From assembly GCA_900550415.1 (NCBI GenBank), contig URSO01000052.1, forward strand, positions 1 through 16,448: DNA of 16,448 nucleotides. The letters are read 5' to 3'. Position numbers and translations under genes: made by a program. This document shows positions 7,622 through 15,674 of this stretch, one piece after another. A model generated the notes under the pieces. That model had not been told where the DNA came from, ran no database searches, and saw only the letters and a list, made by a program, of their open reading frames with translations. The stretch's first letter is position 1. Each line of letters starts with the position of its first letter. The stretch comes from an uncultured Collinsella sp. (GTDB lineage: Bacteria; Actinomycetota; Coriobacteriia; Coriobacteriales; Coriobacteriaceae).

Positions 7622-9007
7622 GTGGATCTCAATAGGCTGATTCTGGGCAAGAGCTACAACTCTACCAAGGTCTTTCGTACCGCTCAGCATGTGGTTCAAG
7701 CCATCTTGCTCGGTATTGTCGTTCCGCTGCTTATCCTGCTGCTCATCTGGGATCTAACCGATAATCCCAATCCTGTTCCGGCCGTTGTCGTCATTGCCGG
7801 CTTGGTCATGCTGTGCTTCTTCTTCTCGTACGTCTTTGTCGTTCCCGACGACCTCACATCGAGCGCAACCGACCGCACGCTCGCCATCGCTTCAAAAATA
7901 TTCGCCTACACGTCGCGCGGCCTTACGCCCGAAGCTGCCCTGGGCGCCTCTAAGATCATCCTGTCCGAAACTATCGCCTCTGCCATCTGCTTTACCGACG
8001 GCAAGCAGGTGTTGGCAAGCTGGGGCGAGGACTCGGCAAAATGCCCCGCGGGCACCCCGGTGGTACTGCGGACTACGCTCAACGTGATCAACAGCGGTGA
8101 GCAAAGCGTTTTCTCGCGCGATGCCTCGACCGAGACAGGTGGCTACTTTCCGCGCCTGCGCGCCGGTATTGTCGCACCGCTTACTGTGCGCGGGCATTGC
8201 GTGGGCACGCTCGAGCTGTATTATCCCCGTCTGAGCAGCATCGATATGCGCCAGACGGCGCTTGCCTCGGGCTTTACCGACCTCATTTCCACGCAGCTTG
8301 CGAGCTTTGAGCTCGAGCGCCAGGACGAGCTTACGGCCCGCGTGGAGCTGCGCGCCTTGCAATCGCAGGTCGATCCTCATTTTCTGTTTAACACCATCAG
8401 CACCATTGTGTCGCTCGTACGTACCGAGCCGGACAAGGCCAGGTCGCTGCTCATCGACTTTTCCAATTACTACCGTCAGACGCTTTCTGATTCCGATACC
8501 CTCACAACGCTCGAGCACGAGGTGGAACAGGGCACTCGCTATATCAATCTTATGCAGGCTCGTTATGGCGACGGCCGTCTGCGCGTCTCGGTCGATATCG
8601 ACTTTGAGGTGCGCGATTGCATGGTGCCGCCGTTTATCTTGCAGCCGTTGCTCGAAAACTGCATCAAGCACGCGCAGCGCGAGACCGAGCCGCTTTCTAT
8701 TCATGTTAGGGCTTTCGAGACCGATGACGGTTTGGAGATCATCGTCGAGGACGACGGCATCGGTATGAGCGAAGGGGTCTGCGCGCATCTGTTTGAGCAA
8801 CATCGCCGAGAGGAGCCCGAGAGCATTACCGCCGACGGCTCCGTCAAGCGAGGTTGCGGCCTGGCGCTCTTCAACGTGCTTCAGCGCATCCATTTCTTTT
8901 ACGGAGAAGATTCCGGCATGCGCGTGAAGTCCCAAGAGGGCGTGGGAACGCAGGTCATCGTCGAGCTGAACGGCGAGCCGCATGAGCCGGCGCCGATGAA
9001 GGTGTAG
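7622..9007 (+). CDS. LytS-type sensor histidine kinase (first pair)
   Basis: Membrane sensor kinase of 461 residues, predicted to phosphorylate the LytTR regulator encoded 40 bp downstream. Order of parts: two membrane segments (about 24-43 and 53-73), a GAF-like domain (about 85-225), then the His_kinase domain typical of LytS/YpdA (QSQVDPHFLFNTIS, phosphate-accepting H253), and an ATPase domain with N box LLENCIKH (343-350), DDGIGM (377-382) and GCGLALFN (411-418). It lacks the five-helix LYT sensor seen in LytS and BtsS, so the signal is probably read by the GAF domain. I chose GTG at 7622. AAGGAG at 7610-7615 abuts the ATG at 7616, leaving no spacing, but is 6 nt from this GTG. It is paralogous to the kinase at 13536. 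Confidence 0.9.
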   Translation: MDLNRLILGKSYNSTKVFRTAQHVVQAILLGIVVPLLILLLIWDLTDNPNPVPAVVVIAGLVMLCFFFSYVFVVPDDLTSSATDRTLAIASKIFAYTSRGLTPEAALGASKIILSETIASAICFTDGKQVLASWGEDSAKCPAGTPVVLRTTLNVINSGEQSVFSRDASTETGGYFPRLRAGIVAPLTVRGHCVGTLELYYPRLSSIDMRQTALASGFTDLISTQLASFELERQDELTARVELRALQSQVDPHFLFNTISTIVSLVRTEPDKARSLLIDFSNYYRQTLSDSDTLTTLEHEVEQGTRYINLMQARYGDGRLRVSVDIDFEVRDCMVPPFILQPLLENCIKHAQRETEPLSIHVRAFETDDGLEIIVEDDGIGMSEGVCAHLFEQHRREEPESITADGSVKRGCGLALFNVLQRIHFFYGEDSGMRVKSQEGVGTQVIVELNGEPHEPAPMKV

Positions 9008-9047
9008 CGCGCGGTTGGATTGAGAGAAAAAAAGAGGGGAAGCGCAT

Positions 9048-9782
9048 ATGTCCGAGGGATGGAACATCTTGGTGGTTGATGACGAGCCTTCTATTAGGGC
9101 TGAGCTACGTTATCTGCTGGAAAAGGATGCACGTGTGGGACAGATTGCCGAGGCGGGCAATGTCACCGAGGCCGTGGAGTCGATTCTGTCGAACAAGCCC
9201 GACGTGCTGTTTTTGGATATCACGATGCCCGGCCGCTCGGGAATCGAGCTTGCCGAGACGCTGCAGAACCTAAAAACGCCGCCGGTCGTGGTGTTTGTGA
9301 CGGCATTTGCCGAGTATGCGGCCGATGCCTATAACCTCGATGCCATTGATTACGTCGTCAAGCCGGTCGAGGATGCCCGCCTGTCAAAGGCACTCGACAA
9401 GATCGAGGCGGCCTTGGGTGCCCGTCGTGTTGTCCACGCTCCGCGCCAGCCTTTGCGTCTGACGGTGGATCGCGGGGGCAAAAAGGTGTTCATCCCCGCC
9501 GCAGACGTCTGCTACTTTGAGGCGCGCGCCGATTTTTGCAACGCCATCTGCGCCGAGGGAACGTACCTGATCAATGAGTCGATCTCTTCGCTCGAGCGTC
9601 GCTTGAGCTCCGAGGGCTTTATTCGCGTTCATCGCAGCTATCTGGTCAATTTGGAAGACGTGCACAATGTTGAGATTGGCTCTACGGGGTTGATGGAGCT
9701 CAGGCTCGACCGCGTGAGCTCGACGGTACCGGTGTCCCGTCGTCGTGCCGCCGAGGTCAAGTCGCACCTGGGGCTTGCGTAA
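9048..9782 (+). CDS. LytTR-family response regulator (first pair)
   Basis: DNA-binding transcription regulator of 244 residues. Receiver domain, 6-122: acidic pocket VVDDE (9-13), phosphorylated aspartate D57 in FLDITMPG, T85 and K105 in VKPVE. LytTR domain, about 137-240: FIPAADVCYFEA and FIRVHRSYLVN are the typical strand and recognition motifs. The ATG follows GAGGGGAAG (9034-9042). It starts 40 bp after the kinase stop, so the pair is co-transcribed. LytTR regulators commonly control transport, cell-surface or peptide genes. The amidohydrolase and permease upstream or the phospholipase-family gene downstream are candidate targets, by position only. Confidence 0.93.
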   Translation: MSEGWNILVVDDEPSIRAELRYLLEKDARVGQIAEAGNVTEAVESILSNKPDVLFLDITMPGRSGIELAETLQNLKTPPVVVFVTAFAEYAADAYNLDAIDYVVKPVEDARLSKALDKIEAALGARRVVHAPRQPLRLTVDRGGKKVFIPAADVCYFEARADFCNAICAEGTYLINESISSLERRLSSEGFIRVHRSYLVNLEDVHNVEIGSTGLMELRLDRVSSTVPVSRRRAAEVKSHLGLA

Positions 9783-9814
9783 GAGGCTTGCGTGCCGTCG
9801 TTTACCATCGCAGG

Positions 9815-9842
9815 TTTGGCATGGGCGCGCGGTGGGCATAAT
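9815..9842 (+). promoter_or_regulatory. Possible promoter of the phospholipase-family gene
   Basis: CATAAT at 9837-9842 is a good -10 box. TTTGGC (9815-9820) or TTGGCA (9816-9821) is a moderate -35 at 16 or 15 bp, slightly short. It would give an independent start 25-30 nt before the gene. Confidence 0.35.
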
Positions 9843-9874
9843 GGGTGGCATCGAATGAAATGGAAAGGATCATT

Positions 9875-10819
9875 ATGCCCGCGCTTATCACCCATCATCT
9901 GTTTGGCGAGGAAAGCATCGACCGTCTTCCGCAGGGCGTCATCGCGTCCGATGAAGAGCGCATTGCCTTTATCTTGGGCAACCAAGGTCCCGACCCGTTT
10001 TTCTTTCACATTCTGACACCGCGTGTTTCCGACTGTACGCTGCTGGCGCAGGTCATGCATCGCTCGCGCATGTCTCGCCAGTTCGCGTGCCTGCGCGACG
10101 GCGTGTCGCATCTGCTGCCGCGCGACGCCAGCTTGGGTCGCGCCTTTGCGCTGGGTCTGCTGTCTCATTACGTGCTCGACCGCAACGCCCACCCCTTTGT
10201 CTATGAGCAGCAGTTTGGCATCGTGGAGTCCGATTCAGAGCTTGAGGATTCGAGCAGTCAGGTCCATGCCGTGATCGAGAGCGACCTGGATGTACTGATG
10301 CTGCAGCTTAAGCGCGATGGCGCTACGGTCGACGATTACCCGCCGGCGGGCGAGATCGTCACCACCGATCGCATCAGTCGCGTGGCCGGCGTGCTGATGA
10401 GCTATGTTGCCGGACGCGTGTACGGCATTGACATTCCGGCGGGGGAGTACGGTGCTGCCGTTGCCAATATGCAGCGACTTTACCGTGCGATTGAGCCGGC
10501 CGGCTCCGTAAAGACGCGCGCGATCTCGCTGGTTGAGGGGTTGGTGCACGACTACTCGCTGCTCGACGGCCTTGCCCATCGCGTGACGACGGAGCTGCCC
10601 GAGCGCACCGGTAACCTGGGCCATCTGACATGGAAGAATCCCTTTACCGATGAGGTCTCGAACGAGAGTTTCCCCGAGGTCTTTGATCGCGCGCTGGTCG
10701 ATTACGAGTGCACGGTCGCGCGTTTTATCGAGACCGGTGACATGGAGGCCGTGACCGGTCACGTCAACTACAGCGGCCGCGTGCTCGGCACCGACGAGGA
10801 ATTCGACCGCGAGGAGTAG
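9875..10819 (+). CDS. Zinc-dependent phospholipase C family protein
   Basis: Protein of 314 residues with the pattern of the PF00882 zinc-dependent phospholipase C / S1-P1 nuclease-like fold: N-terminal PALITHHLFGEE (2-13), QGPDPFFF (37-44), LLSHYVLDRNAHPFVY (95-110) with H98, D102 and H106 as likely zinc ligands, and HAVIESDLD (131-139) with H131 and E135. There is no signal peptide or membrane segment, so unlike secreted toxins of this fold it appears to be cytoplasmic. A housekeeping or lipid-turnover role is a guess. ATG 9875 is chosen because GGAAAGGAT (9862-9870) precedes it and the family's usual N-terminus begins there; a GTG at 9845 lacks a ribosome site. It lies 92 bp after the response regulator and 101 bp before the transporter, with no terminator on either side. 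Confidence 0.8.
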   Translation: MPALITHHLFGEESIDRLPQGVIASDEERIAFILGNQGPDPFFFHILTPRVSDCTLLAQVMHRSRMSRQFACLRDGVSHLLPRDASLGRAFALGLLSHYVLDRNAHPFVYEQQFGIVESDSELEDSSSQVHAVIESDLDVLMLQLKRDGATVDDYPPAGEIVTTDRISRVAGVLMSYVAGRVYGIDIPAGEYGAAVANMQRLYRAIEPAGSVKTRAISLVEGLVHDYSLLDGLAHRVTTELPERTGNLGHLTWKNPFTDEVSNESFPEVFDRALVDYECTVARFIETGDMEAVTGHVNYSGRVLGTDEEFDREE

Positions 10820-10873
10820 GGTCCGCTCCTGTCTCTTTGCCGAATCCTTACCGGCGCCTCCGTGCAATTGGGG

Positions 10874-10879
10874 TACGAT
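10874..10879 (+). promoter_or_regulatory. Possible -10 box (TACGAT) of the MFS gene
   Basis: GGGGTACGATG resembles the -10 context seen before 12352 (GGGTATGATG) and 9875 (GGGCATAATG). No clear -35 lies 16-18 bp upstream. No terminator separates this from the preceding gene, so read-through is also possible. Confidence 0.25.
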
Positions 10880-10920
10880 GAACTAGCTGCATATCGGGCG
10901 AATACGAAGGGTCCCTGTCC

Positions 10921-12180
10921 ATGAAATACACCAAGCTCGAGCGTAACTGGGTCATGTACGATGTGGGAAACTCGGCCCTCGTGCTGCTCAATACCTCGGT
11001 GGTGCCCATCTACTTTAACGCCATCAATACCGGCGCTTCCTCGGCAGACCTGGTGGTCGCTTGGGGCAACGCGCAGACGATTGCCTCGCTGGTCATTGCC
11101 ATGCTCATGCCCATTCTGGGCGCGCTTGCCGATTACGCCGGCAACAAGATCAAGTTCTTCTTGGGCTTCTTCCTCACGGGCCTGGTTCTTTGCCTGGCGC
11201 AGGCTATCCCAATGTCCGCCATGGCATTTTTGACTGTGTACGTGCTGTGCACCATCGGCCTCAACTCTTCTATGACGTTCTACGACGCCATGCTGCCCGA
11301 CATTACCACCGACGAGCGCATGGACGTCGTGTCCAGCTCGGGCTATGCCTGGGGCTACATCGGTTCCACCGTGCCGTTCATCATCTGCCTGGCGCTTATC
11401 ATGGGTGGTCCCGCTCTTGGTGTCCCCACCATGCTGGCAACGCGTCTGTCGTTTGTCATCACTGGTGCCTGGTGGCTCATCTTTACCCTGCCGCTCATTC
11501 GCACCTATAAGCAGAAGTACGGTCGCGAGCGTGGTCCCGAGGACACCATCGGCCACATCGTGGGCGGCGTGTTCTCCGAGGTCGGACACACCATGCGCGA
11601 GATTGCCCACAACAAGACCGTGCTGGTCTACATGATCGCGTTCTTCTTCTACATCGACGGTGTGCACACGGTCATTTCCATGGCAACCAGCTATGGATCG
11701 GCTTTGGGCATCGACTCGACCCAACTGGTGCTGGCTCTGCTCGTTACGCAGTTTGTGGCCTTTCCGTCCGCCATCATCTACGGCAAGCTCGCCGGACGCG
11801 TGGGCACGCTCAACATGATCTTGGTGGCAGTCGCCGCCTATATGGGCATCGTGCTCTTTGCCGCGTTCTTCCTAAAGACCGCCTTTGAGTTTTGGGTGCT
11901 TGCCATTTTGGTCGGCCTGTTCCAGGGCGGCGTGCAGGCGCTCAGCCGTAGCTACTTTGGCCGCATTATTCCCAAGGAAAAGTCCAACGAGTACTACGGC
12001 TTCTTTGACATCTTTGGTCGTTATGCAAGCGTTATGGGCACCTTCCTGGTGTCGGTTGTCACCTCGCTGACCGGCAACCCCTCGCTGGGCGTCCTGTCTA
12101 TCGGCGTGCTGCTGGTGGTGGGCTTTATGCTGCTGGTCCGCTTGTCCCGCATGACTCGGGCGGCAGAGCATGCCGCATAG
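10921..12180 (+). CDS. UMF1-family MFS transporter (Atg22-like)
   Basis: Integral membrane transporter of 419 residues with about twelve predicted helices. Marker motifs of the UMF1 / vacuole-effluxer-like family: ERNWVMYDVGNSAL (7-20), FYDAMLPDI (120-128), GYAWGYIGSTVPF (141-153), FFFYIDGVHTVI (241-252) and ALSRSYFGRIIPKEKS (340-355) followed by EYYGFFDIFGR. Eukaryotic relatives release amino acids from vacuoles; bacterial members have no settled substrate, though amino-acid efflux is often suggested. The ATG follows GAAGGG (10906-10911) at about 9 nt. The phospholipase-family gene is upstream in the same direction. The downstream region holds regulatory repeats, not an obvious independent terminator, apart from the leader hairpin at 12295. 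Confidence 0.9.
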   Translation: MKYTKLERNWVMYDVGNSALVLLNTSVVPIYFNAINTGASSADLVVAWGNAQTIASLVIAMLMPILGALADYAGNKIKFFLGFFLTGLVLCLAQAIPMSAMAFLTVYVLCTIGLNSSMTFYDAMLPDITTDERMDVVSSSGYAWGYIGSTVPFIICLALIMGGPALGVPTMLATRLSFVITGAWWLIFTLPLIRTYKQKYGRERGPEDTIGHIVGGVFSEVGHTMREIAHNKTVLVYMIAFFFYIDGVHTVISMATSYGSALGIDSTQLVLALLVTQFVAFPSAIIYGKLAGRVGTLNMILVAVAAYMGIVLFAAFFLKTAFEFWVLAILVGLFQGGVQALSRSYFGRIIPKEKSNEYYGFFDIFGRYASVMGTFLVSVVTSLTGNPSLGVLSIGVLLVVGFMLLVRLSRMTRAAEHAA

Positions 12181-12228
12181 GAGCGAGCGGCTATTGTGCC
12201 TGTCCACGGTACTCTTTTGGGGTTATCC

Positions 12229-12278
12229 GCAATAAACATTGCGACTTGCGAGCAATGATTTGCCCAAGTGGGTATGAT
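12229..12278 (+). promoter_or_regulatory. Repeat-rich control region and -10 box of the glycosyltransferase operon
   Basis: TATGAT (12273-12278) is a good -10 box. Upstream are gcaat (12229-12233), attgc (12238-12242) and gcaat (12252-12256), so the middle copy can pair with either side. TTGCGA occurs twice, 7 bp apart (12239-12244 and 12246-12251). The cluster covers the usual -35 and just upstream, fitting an operator or activator site. No regulator family can be named. Confidence 0.4.
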
Positions 12279-12294
12279 GGAATCAGCTAGGTCG

Positions 12295-12330
12295 CGGGGC
12301 GTCGCCTGTGTTTGGCGGCGTCCCGTTTTT
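12295..12330 (+). terminator. Terminator-like hairpin between -10 box and glycosyltransferase start
   Basis: cggggcgtcgcc (12295-12306) pairs with ggcggcgtcccg (12314-12325) over 12 bp with two G-U pairs, loop 7 nt, then ttttt (12326-12330). It is a convincing intrinsic terminator. It starts only 17 bp after the -10 box and ends 22 bp before the gene, so it either ends UMF1 transcripts or works as an early attenuator. Confidence 0.7.
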
Positions 12331-12351
12331 GTGTTGCAGGGAGGGTAAGGC

Positions 12352-13539
12352 ATGAACGCCACGGTCGTGATTCCAACGTATTGGGCGGGCGATGACGCTC
12401 GCGCAAACGCCCCTGGCACCTATGACCATTCGACACGACTCAACGCCGATAATCCCGAACTCGACCGCTGCCTGGCCTCGCTTGAACAGGTGCGCGACAT
12501 CCCGCGCATCATCCTTTTGGTGGTCTGTCCCGTTTCTGCCACAGCCGATGTGTCGCTGCGCGTGCACGAGATTGTCGACGCGCATCCCACGCTCAAGGTC
12601 ACCGTTGTCACCAACACCCAGGCCTCGCGCATCGCAGATCGGGTTGCTCAGATCGCGCCCAAGGGTTCGGGCGAGTGCGTGAGCCTGCGAGGCTGCGGTG
12701 CCATCCGCAACATGGGGCTGGCCTGCGCTGCGGTGCTGGGGCATGACGCGGTTATCTTTTTGGATGACGATGAGACTGTCATCGACGCCGACTTTATGAA
12801 GCGCGCGACCTATGCGTTGGGGCAGCAGACGCGTCAGGGCTTGCCTATCTTGGTCAAGAGCGGCTATTTCTACGATCGCGACGGCTCGCCGTTGGCTCCC
12901 ACGGACAAGGCGGGCATCTGCCATCGTTGGTGGACCAAGCGCATCGAGTTCAACCGTTGGATGAAAAAGGCGCTCTCGGGCACCCGCATCTCGCGCTCCA
13001 ACTACGTGTGCGGCGGCCTGATGGCCCTGCACGCCCGCGCCTTTACGCGTGTGGCCTTTGACCCGTTTATCACCCGCGGCGAGGACTTGGATTACCTCTT
13101 TAACATGCGCATGTTTGGCTACGACGTGTGGTTCGATAACGAGTGGACCGTGCGCCATCTGCCTCCGGAGTCCGAAAAGCGCTCACCGCGCTTTATGCAG
13201 GATGTATACCGTTGGTACTACGAACGGGCCAAGTTGACATTCGCCGCGCATCAAAAGGAGCTCATTCCCGTTACGGCAGCATCGCTCATGCCCTACCCGG
13301 GCCCGTGGATTTCGCGCGAGCTCGACGACCGCGTGCGCAAGACCGCTATGGTCCGCAGCGTGTTTACCCGCGAGCATGAGGGCTACCTGCGCATCTGGCG
13401 CCATGGTATCGACGAGGCAAAAGCCTATGCGCGCCAAAACGCTGCAAGCTACCTGCGTTTCCAGAGTTTTTGGCCCAAGATCATGGACGGGCTTTGGCGT
13501 GACGCACAACTGATCAGTATCCTGGAGGGGGCCGAATGA
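12352..13539 (+). CDS. Glycosyltransferase, family 2-like (GT-A fold)
   Basis: Predicted cytoplasmic sugar transferase of 395 residues. N-terminal Rossmann-like start ATVVIPTYW (3-11), a metal-binding FLDDDETV (136-143) as the DXD motif, GCGAIRNMGL (114-123) typical of GT-A proteins, then RGEDLDYLFNMRMFGYDVWF (242-261) with the acidic catalytic pair E244/D245 and H269 in RHLPPE. No membrane segment is seen. The acceptor and donor are unknown. Ribosome site AGGGAGGGTAAGG ends just before the ATG. The last bases overlap the next start as ATGA (13536-13539), so it is translationally coupled to the second LytS-type kinase. That pairing suggests a cell-surface or polysaccharide function. It is not one of the well-known named transferases I can recognise. 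Confidence 0.8.
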   Translation: MNATVVIPTYWAGDDARANAPGTYDHSTRLNADNPELDRCLASLEQVRDIPRIILLVVCPVSATADVSLRVHEIVDAHPTLKVTVVTNTQASRIADRVAQIAPKGSGECVSLRGCGAIRNMGLACAAVLGHDAVIFLDDDETVIDADFMKRATYALGQQTRQGLPILVKSGYFYDRDGSPLAPTDKAGICHRWWTKRIEFNRWMKKALSGTRISRSNYVCGGLMALHARAFTRVAFDPFITRGEDLDYLFNMRMFGYDVWFDNEWTVRHLPPESEKRSPRFMQDVYRWYYERAKLTFAAHQKELIPVTAASLMPYPGPWISRELDDRVRKTAMVRSVFTREHEGYLRIWRHGIDEAKAYARQNAASYLRFQSFWPKIMDGLWRDAQLISILEGAE

Positions 13540-14879
13540 TCGACCGCCGCGCCCAGCGCGATAGTTCAATATCAATCTTTCGCATCATTGCCGTTGCCTG
13601 CGCCATTTGCGTGCTGGTGTACTTTATTTTTGCCCTGGCGACTGGAATCGAGCCGATCGCGACCGTGGTCGCCTGCGCGCTGCTGTGCATCTTTCTGTGC
13701 ATCTTTATCTTTTTGACGCTCAATCCCGATTCGGTGCGCTCCCAGTACACCGAGGAGACGCTCTCGGTGGCCTCGGCCATGCTCGAGGACATTAAGGGCG
13801 GTCTGACGCAGGAGTCGGCGCGTTTGGTGTGCCAGCGCATTTTGCCCGAGACGCGCGCCATGACGGTGGCCATCACCGATGAGGACAACGTGCTTGCCTG
13901 CGCGGGCGAGTTTGAGGAAAAACTACTGCCAGATTCTCCCATCCACACGCTTGCCACACGCTACGTTATCGAACATGGCATCGTGCAGTCGTTCAACCGT
14001 ATGGTGGATGTCGTGGGCTCGGACGGCTCGCACAACCAAGTCCCCGCCGGCATTATCGCCCCCATCAAGGTGGGCGATCGTACCGTCGGCACGCTCAAGT
14101 TCTACTACAAGACCCCGCGCGCCGTCGACCGTACCCAGTACGCGCTTGCCTCGGGCTTTGCCGAGATTTTGTCCACGCAGCTCGCCATCCACGAGCTCGA
14201 GGTGCAAAAGGAACTCACAGCGCGCGCCGAGGTGCGTGCGCTGCAGGCGCAGATTAACCCGCACTTCCTGTTCAACACGCTGAACACCATTGCATCGTTT
14301 ACGCGCACCGACCCGCTGCGGGCCCGCGAACTGCTTCGTGAGTTTTCATCGTTCTATCGTGCCACCCTCGACAACTCGGGATCGCTTATTCCGGTCTCGC
14401 GCGAGGTCGCACAGACCAAGCGCTACCTTACCTTTGAGAAGGCCCGCTTTGGCGAGGACCGCGTGCTTGCGACGTTCGATGTGTCCGAGGACGTGGAAGA
14501 TACGCTGGTGCCGGCGTTCGTGATCCAGCCGATTGTCGAGAACGCCGTGCGTCATGGTATGGGCGATGACGACGCCCTGAGGATCGACGTGACCGTTCAC
14601 CAAGACGGCGAGGATGCAATCTTGATTGCCGTGGCCGATAATGGCGTGGGCATGGATGAGGGTACCGCCGCCAGACTGTTTGACGAGCGCTCTGCCCGTC
14701 CCGACGCCAGCTCTCCCCAGGGTGGCGGCGCCGGTGTGGCCATGCACAATATTTCGGAGCGCATCCATCGCTTTTTTGGGCCGCACTCCTATACGCGTGT
14801 CGAATCGGCGCCGGGCAAGGGCACCAAAGTGCTTCTTCATCTTGATTTGTCAGAGAGCATCTTTGACATTCAAGAGTAA
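13536..14879 (+). CDS. LytS-type sensor histidine kinase (second pair)
   Basis: Membrane sensor kinase of 447 residues and a paralogue of the kinase at 7622. Two membrane segments (about 14-36 and 41-62), GAF-like domain (about 75-215), His_kinase domain with QAQINPHFLFNTLN and phosphate-accepting H243, and ATPase domain with N box IVENAVRH (333-340), DNGVGM (368-373) and GGGAGVAMHN (396-405). The short stretch ASGF(T/A) followed by STQLA is shared with the first kinase, as is much of the GAF and linker, suggesting duplication. The ATG shares its bases with the glycosyltransferase stop, and GGAGGGG (13524-13530) serves as ribosome site inside that gene. Its regulator starts 72 bp downstream. 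Confidence 0.92.
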   Translation: MIDRRAQRDSSISIFRIIAVACAICVLVYFIFALATGIEPIATVVACALLCIFLCIFIFLTLNPDSVRSQYTEETLSVASAMLEDIKGGLTQESARLVCQRILPETRAMTVAITDEDNVLACAGEFEEKLLPDSPIHTLATRYVIEHGIVQSFNRMVDVVGSDGSHNQVPAGIIAPIKVGDRTVGTLKFYYKTPRAVDRTQYALASGFAEILSTQLAIHELEVQKELTARAEVRALQAQINPHFLFNTLNTIASFTRTDPLRARELLREFSSFYRATLDNSGSLIPVSREVAQTKRYLTFEKARFGEDRVLATFDVSEDVEDTLVPAFVIQPIVENAVRHGMGDDDALRIDVTVHQDGEDAILIAVADNGVGMDEGTAARLFDERSARPDASSPQGGGAGVAMHNISERIHRFFGPHSYTRVESAPGKGTKVLLHLDLSESIFDIQE

Positions 14880-14891
14880 AATAAAAGGCTA

Positions 14892-14920
14892 CGGGCTCAA
14901 CGTCATGCGACGGATGCCCG
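14892..14920 (+). promoter_or_regulatory. Hairpin between second kinase and its regulator
   Basis: cgggc (14892-14896) pairs with gcccg (14916-14920), and cgtc (14901-14904) with gacg (14909-14912). No T-run follows. It probably tunes messenger stability or regulator translation rather than ending transcription. Confidence 0.4.
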
Positions 14921-14951
14921 GCGTAGTTAGTTGACGAAAGGTTTTATCCCT

Positions 14952-15668
14952 ATGCTGCGTGCGATGATTGTGGATGATGAGGCGCCGGCTCGCTCGGAGC
15001 TTCGCTTCTTGCTCGAGCAAACGGGCAAGATCGGCACGATCACGGAGGCGTCGAGCGTCCGCTCCGCCATCGAGATGCTTATGGAAAGTCGCGTGGATGT
15101 CGTGTTTCTCGATATCTCGATGCCCGGTGCCTCGGGCCTGCAACTTGCCGAGGCGCTGCATAAGCTCAAAAATCCGCCGGCGATCGTGTTTGTGACTGCG
15201 TATAGCGACCATGCGGTCGAGGCATTCGACGTCGATGCCGTCGATTATCTGATGAAGCCGGTCGAGGAAGCTCGCTTGGATCGCGCGATCGAGAAGGTCA
15301 TGCAACGCGCCAAGCCGGTTACGGACAGCAAAGTGACCATCGAGCGTATCCCGGTGGAAAAGGGCGGCCGCAAGGTGCTCATTCCCGTGGATGACATCCG
15401 CTTTATCATGGCAAAGGACGATTACTCCTGCATCTATACCGTCGATGATCGCTTTTTGTCGACGACCTCGCTGGCGCAGTTTGAGGCCAAGCTCTGCGAC
15501 TTTGGCTTCTTCCGTGTTCACCGCCGCTATATCGTCAACCTAGCGTGCGTCACGGACGTTGAGACGGTGCCCTCGGGCGCCATCCAGCTGGGCATTACGG
15601 GCGTCGACGAACGCGTGCCGGTTTCTCGCCGCCGCGTCGTGCCGCTCAAGAAGGCTCTGAGTCTCTAG
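14952..15668 (+). CDS. LytTR-family response regulator (second pair)
   Basis: DNA-binding regulator of 238 residues, partner of the second kinase. Receiver: IVDDE (6-10), phosphorylated D54 in FLDISMPG, T82 and K102 in MKPVEE. LytTR domain about 130-236 with KVLIPVDDIRFIMA and FFRVHRRYIVN. The ATG at 14952 follows GAAAGG (14935-14940); an in-frame TTG at 14931 would add seven residues and has no better ribosome site. The receiver and LytTR motifs parallel those of the regulator at 9048 closely, consistent with duplication of the whole pair. The recognition segments differ in places (HRRYIVN against HRSYLVN), so the sites bound may differ. The target genes are not shown. Confidence 0.93.
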   Translation: MLRAMIVDDEAPARSELRFLLEQTGKIGTITEASSVRSAIEMLMESRVDVVFLDISMPGASGLQLAEALHKLKNPPAIVFVTAYSDHAVEAFDVDAVDYLMKPVEEARLDRAIEKVMQRAKPVTDSKVTIERIPVEKGGRKVLIPVDDIRFIMAKDDYSCIYTVDDRFLSTTSLAQFEAKLCDFGFFRVHRRYIVNLACVTDVETVPSGAIQLGITGVDERVPVSRRRVVPLKKALSL

Positions 15669-15674
15669 CACACT

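Noticed and set aside
6178..7650. 490-residue open frame on the minus strand over the amidohydrolase
   Set aside because: It is a GC-rich antisense shadow (repetitive Val/Asp/Gly/Ala composition), while the plus strand has the full metal-ligand set and a perfect ribosome site.
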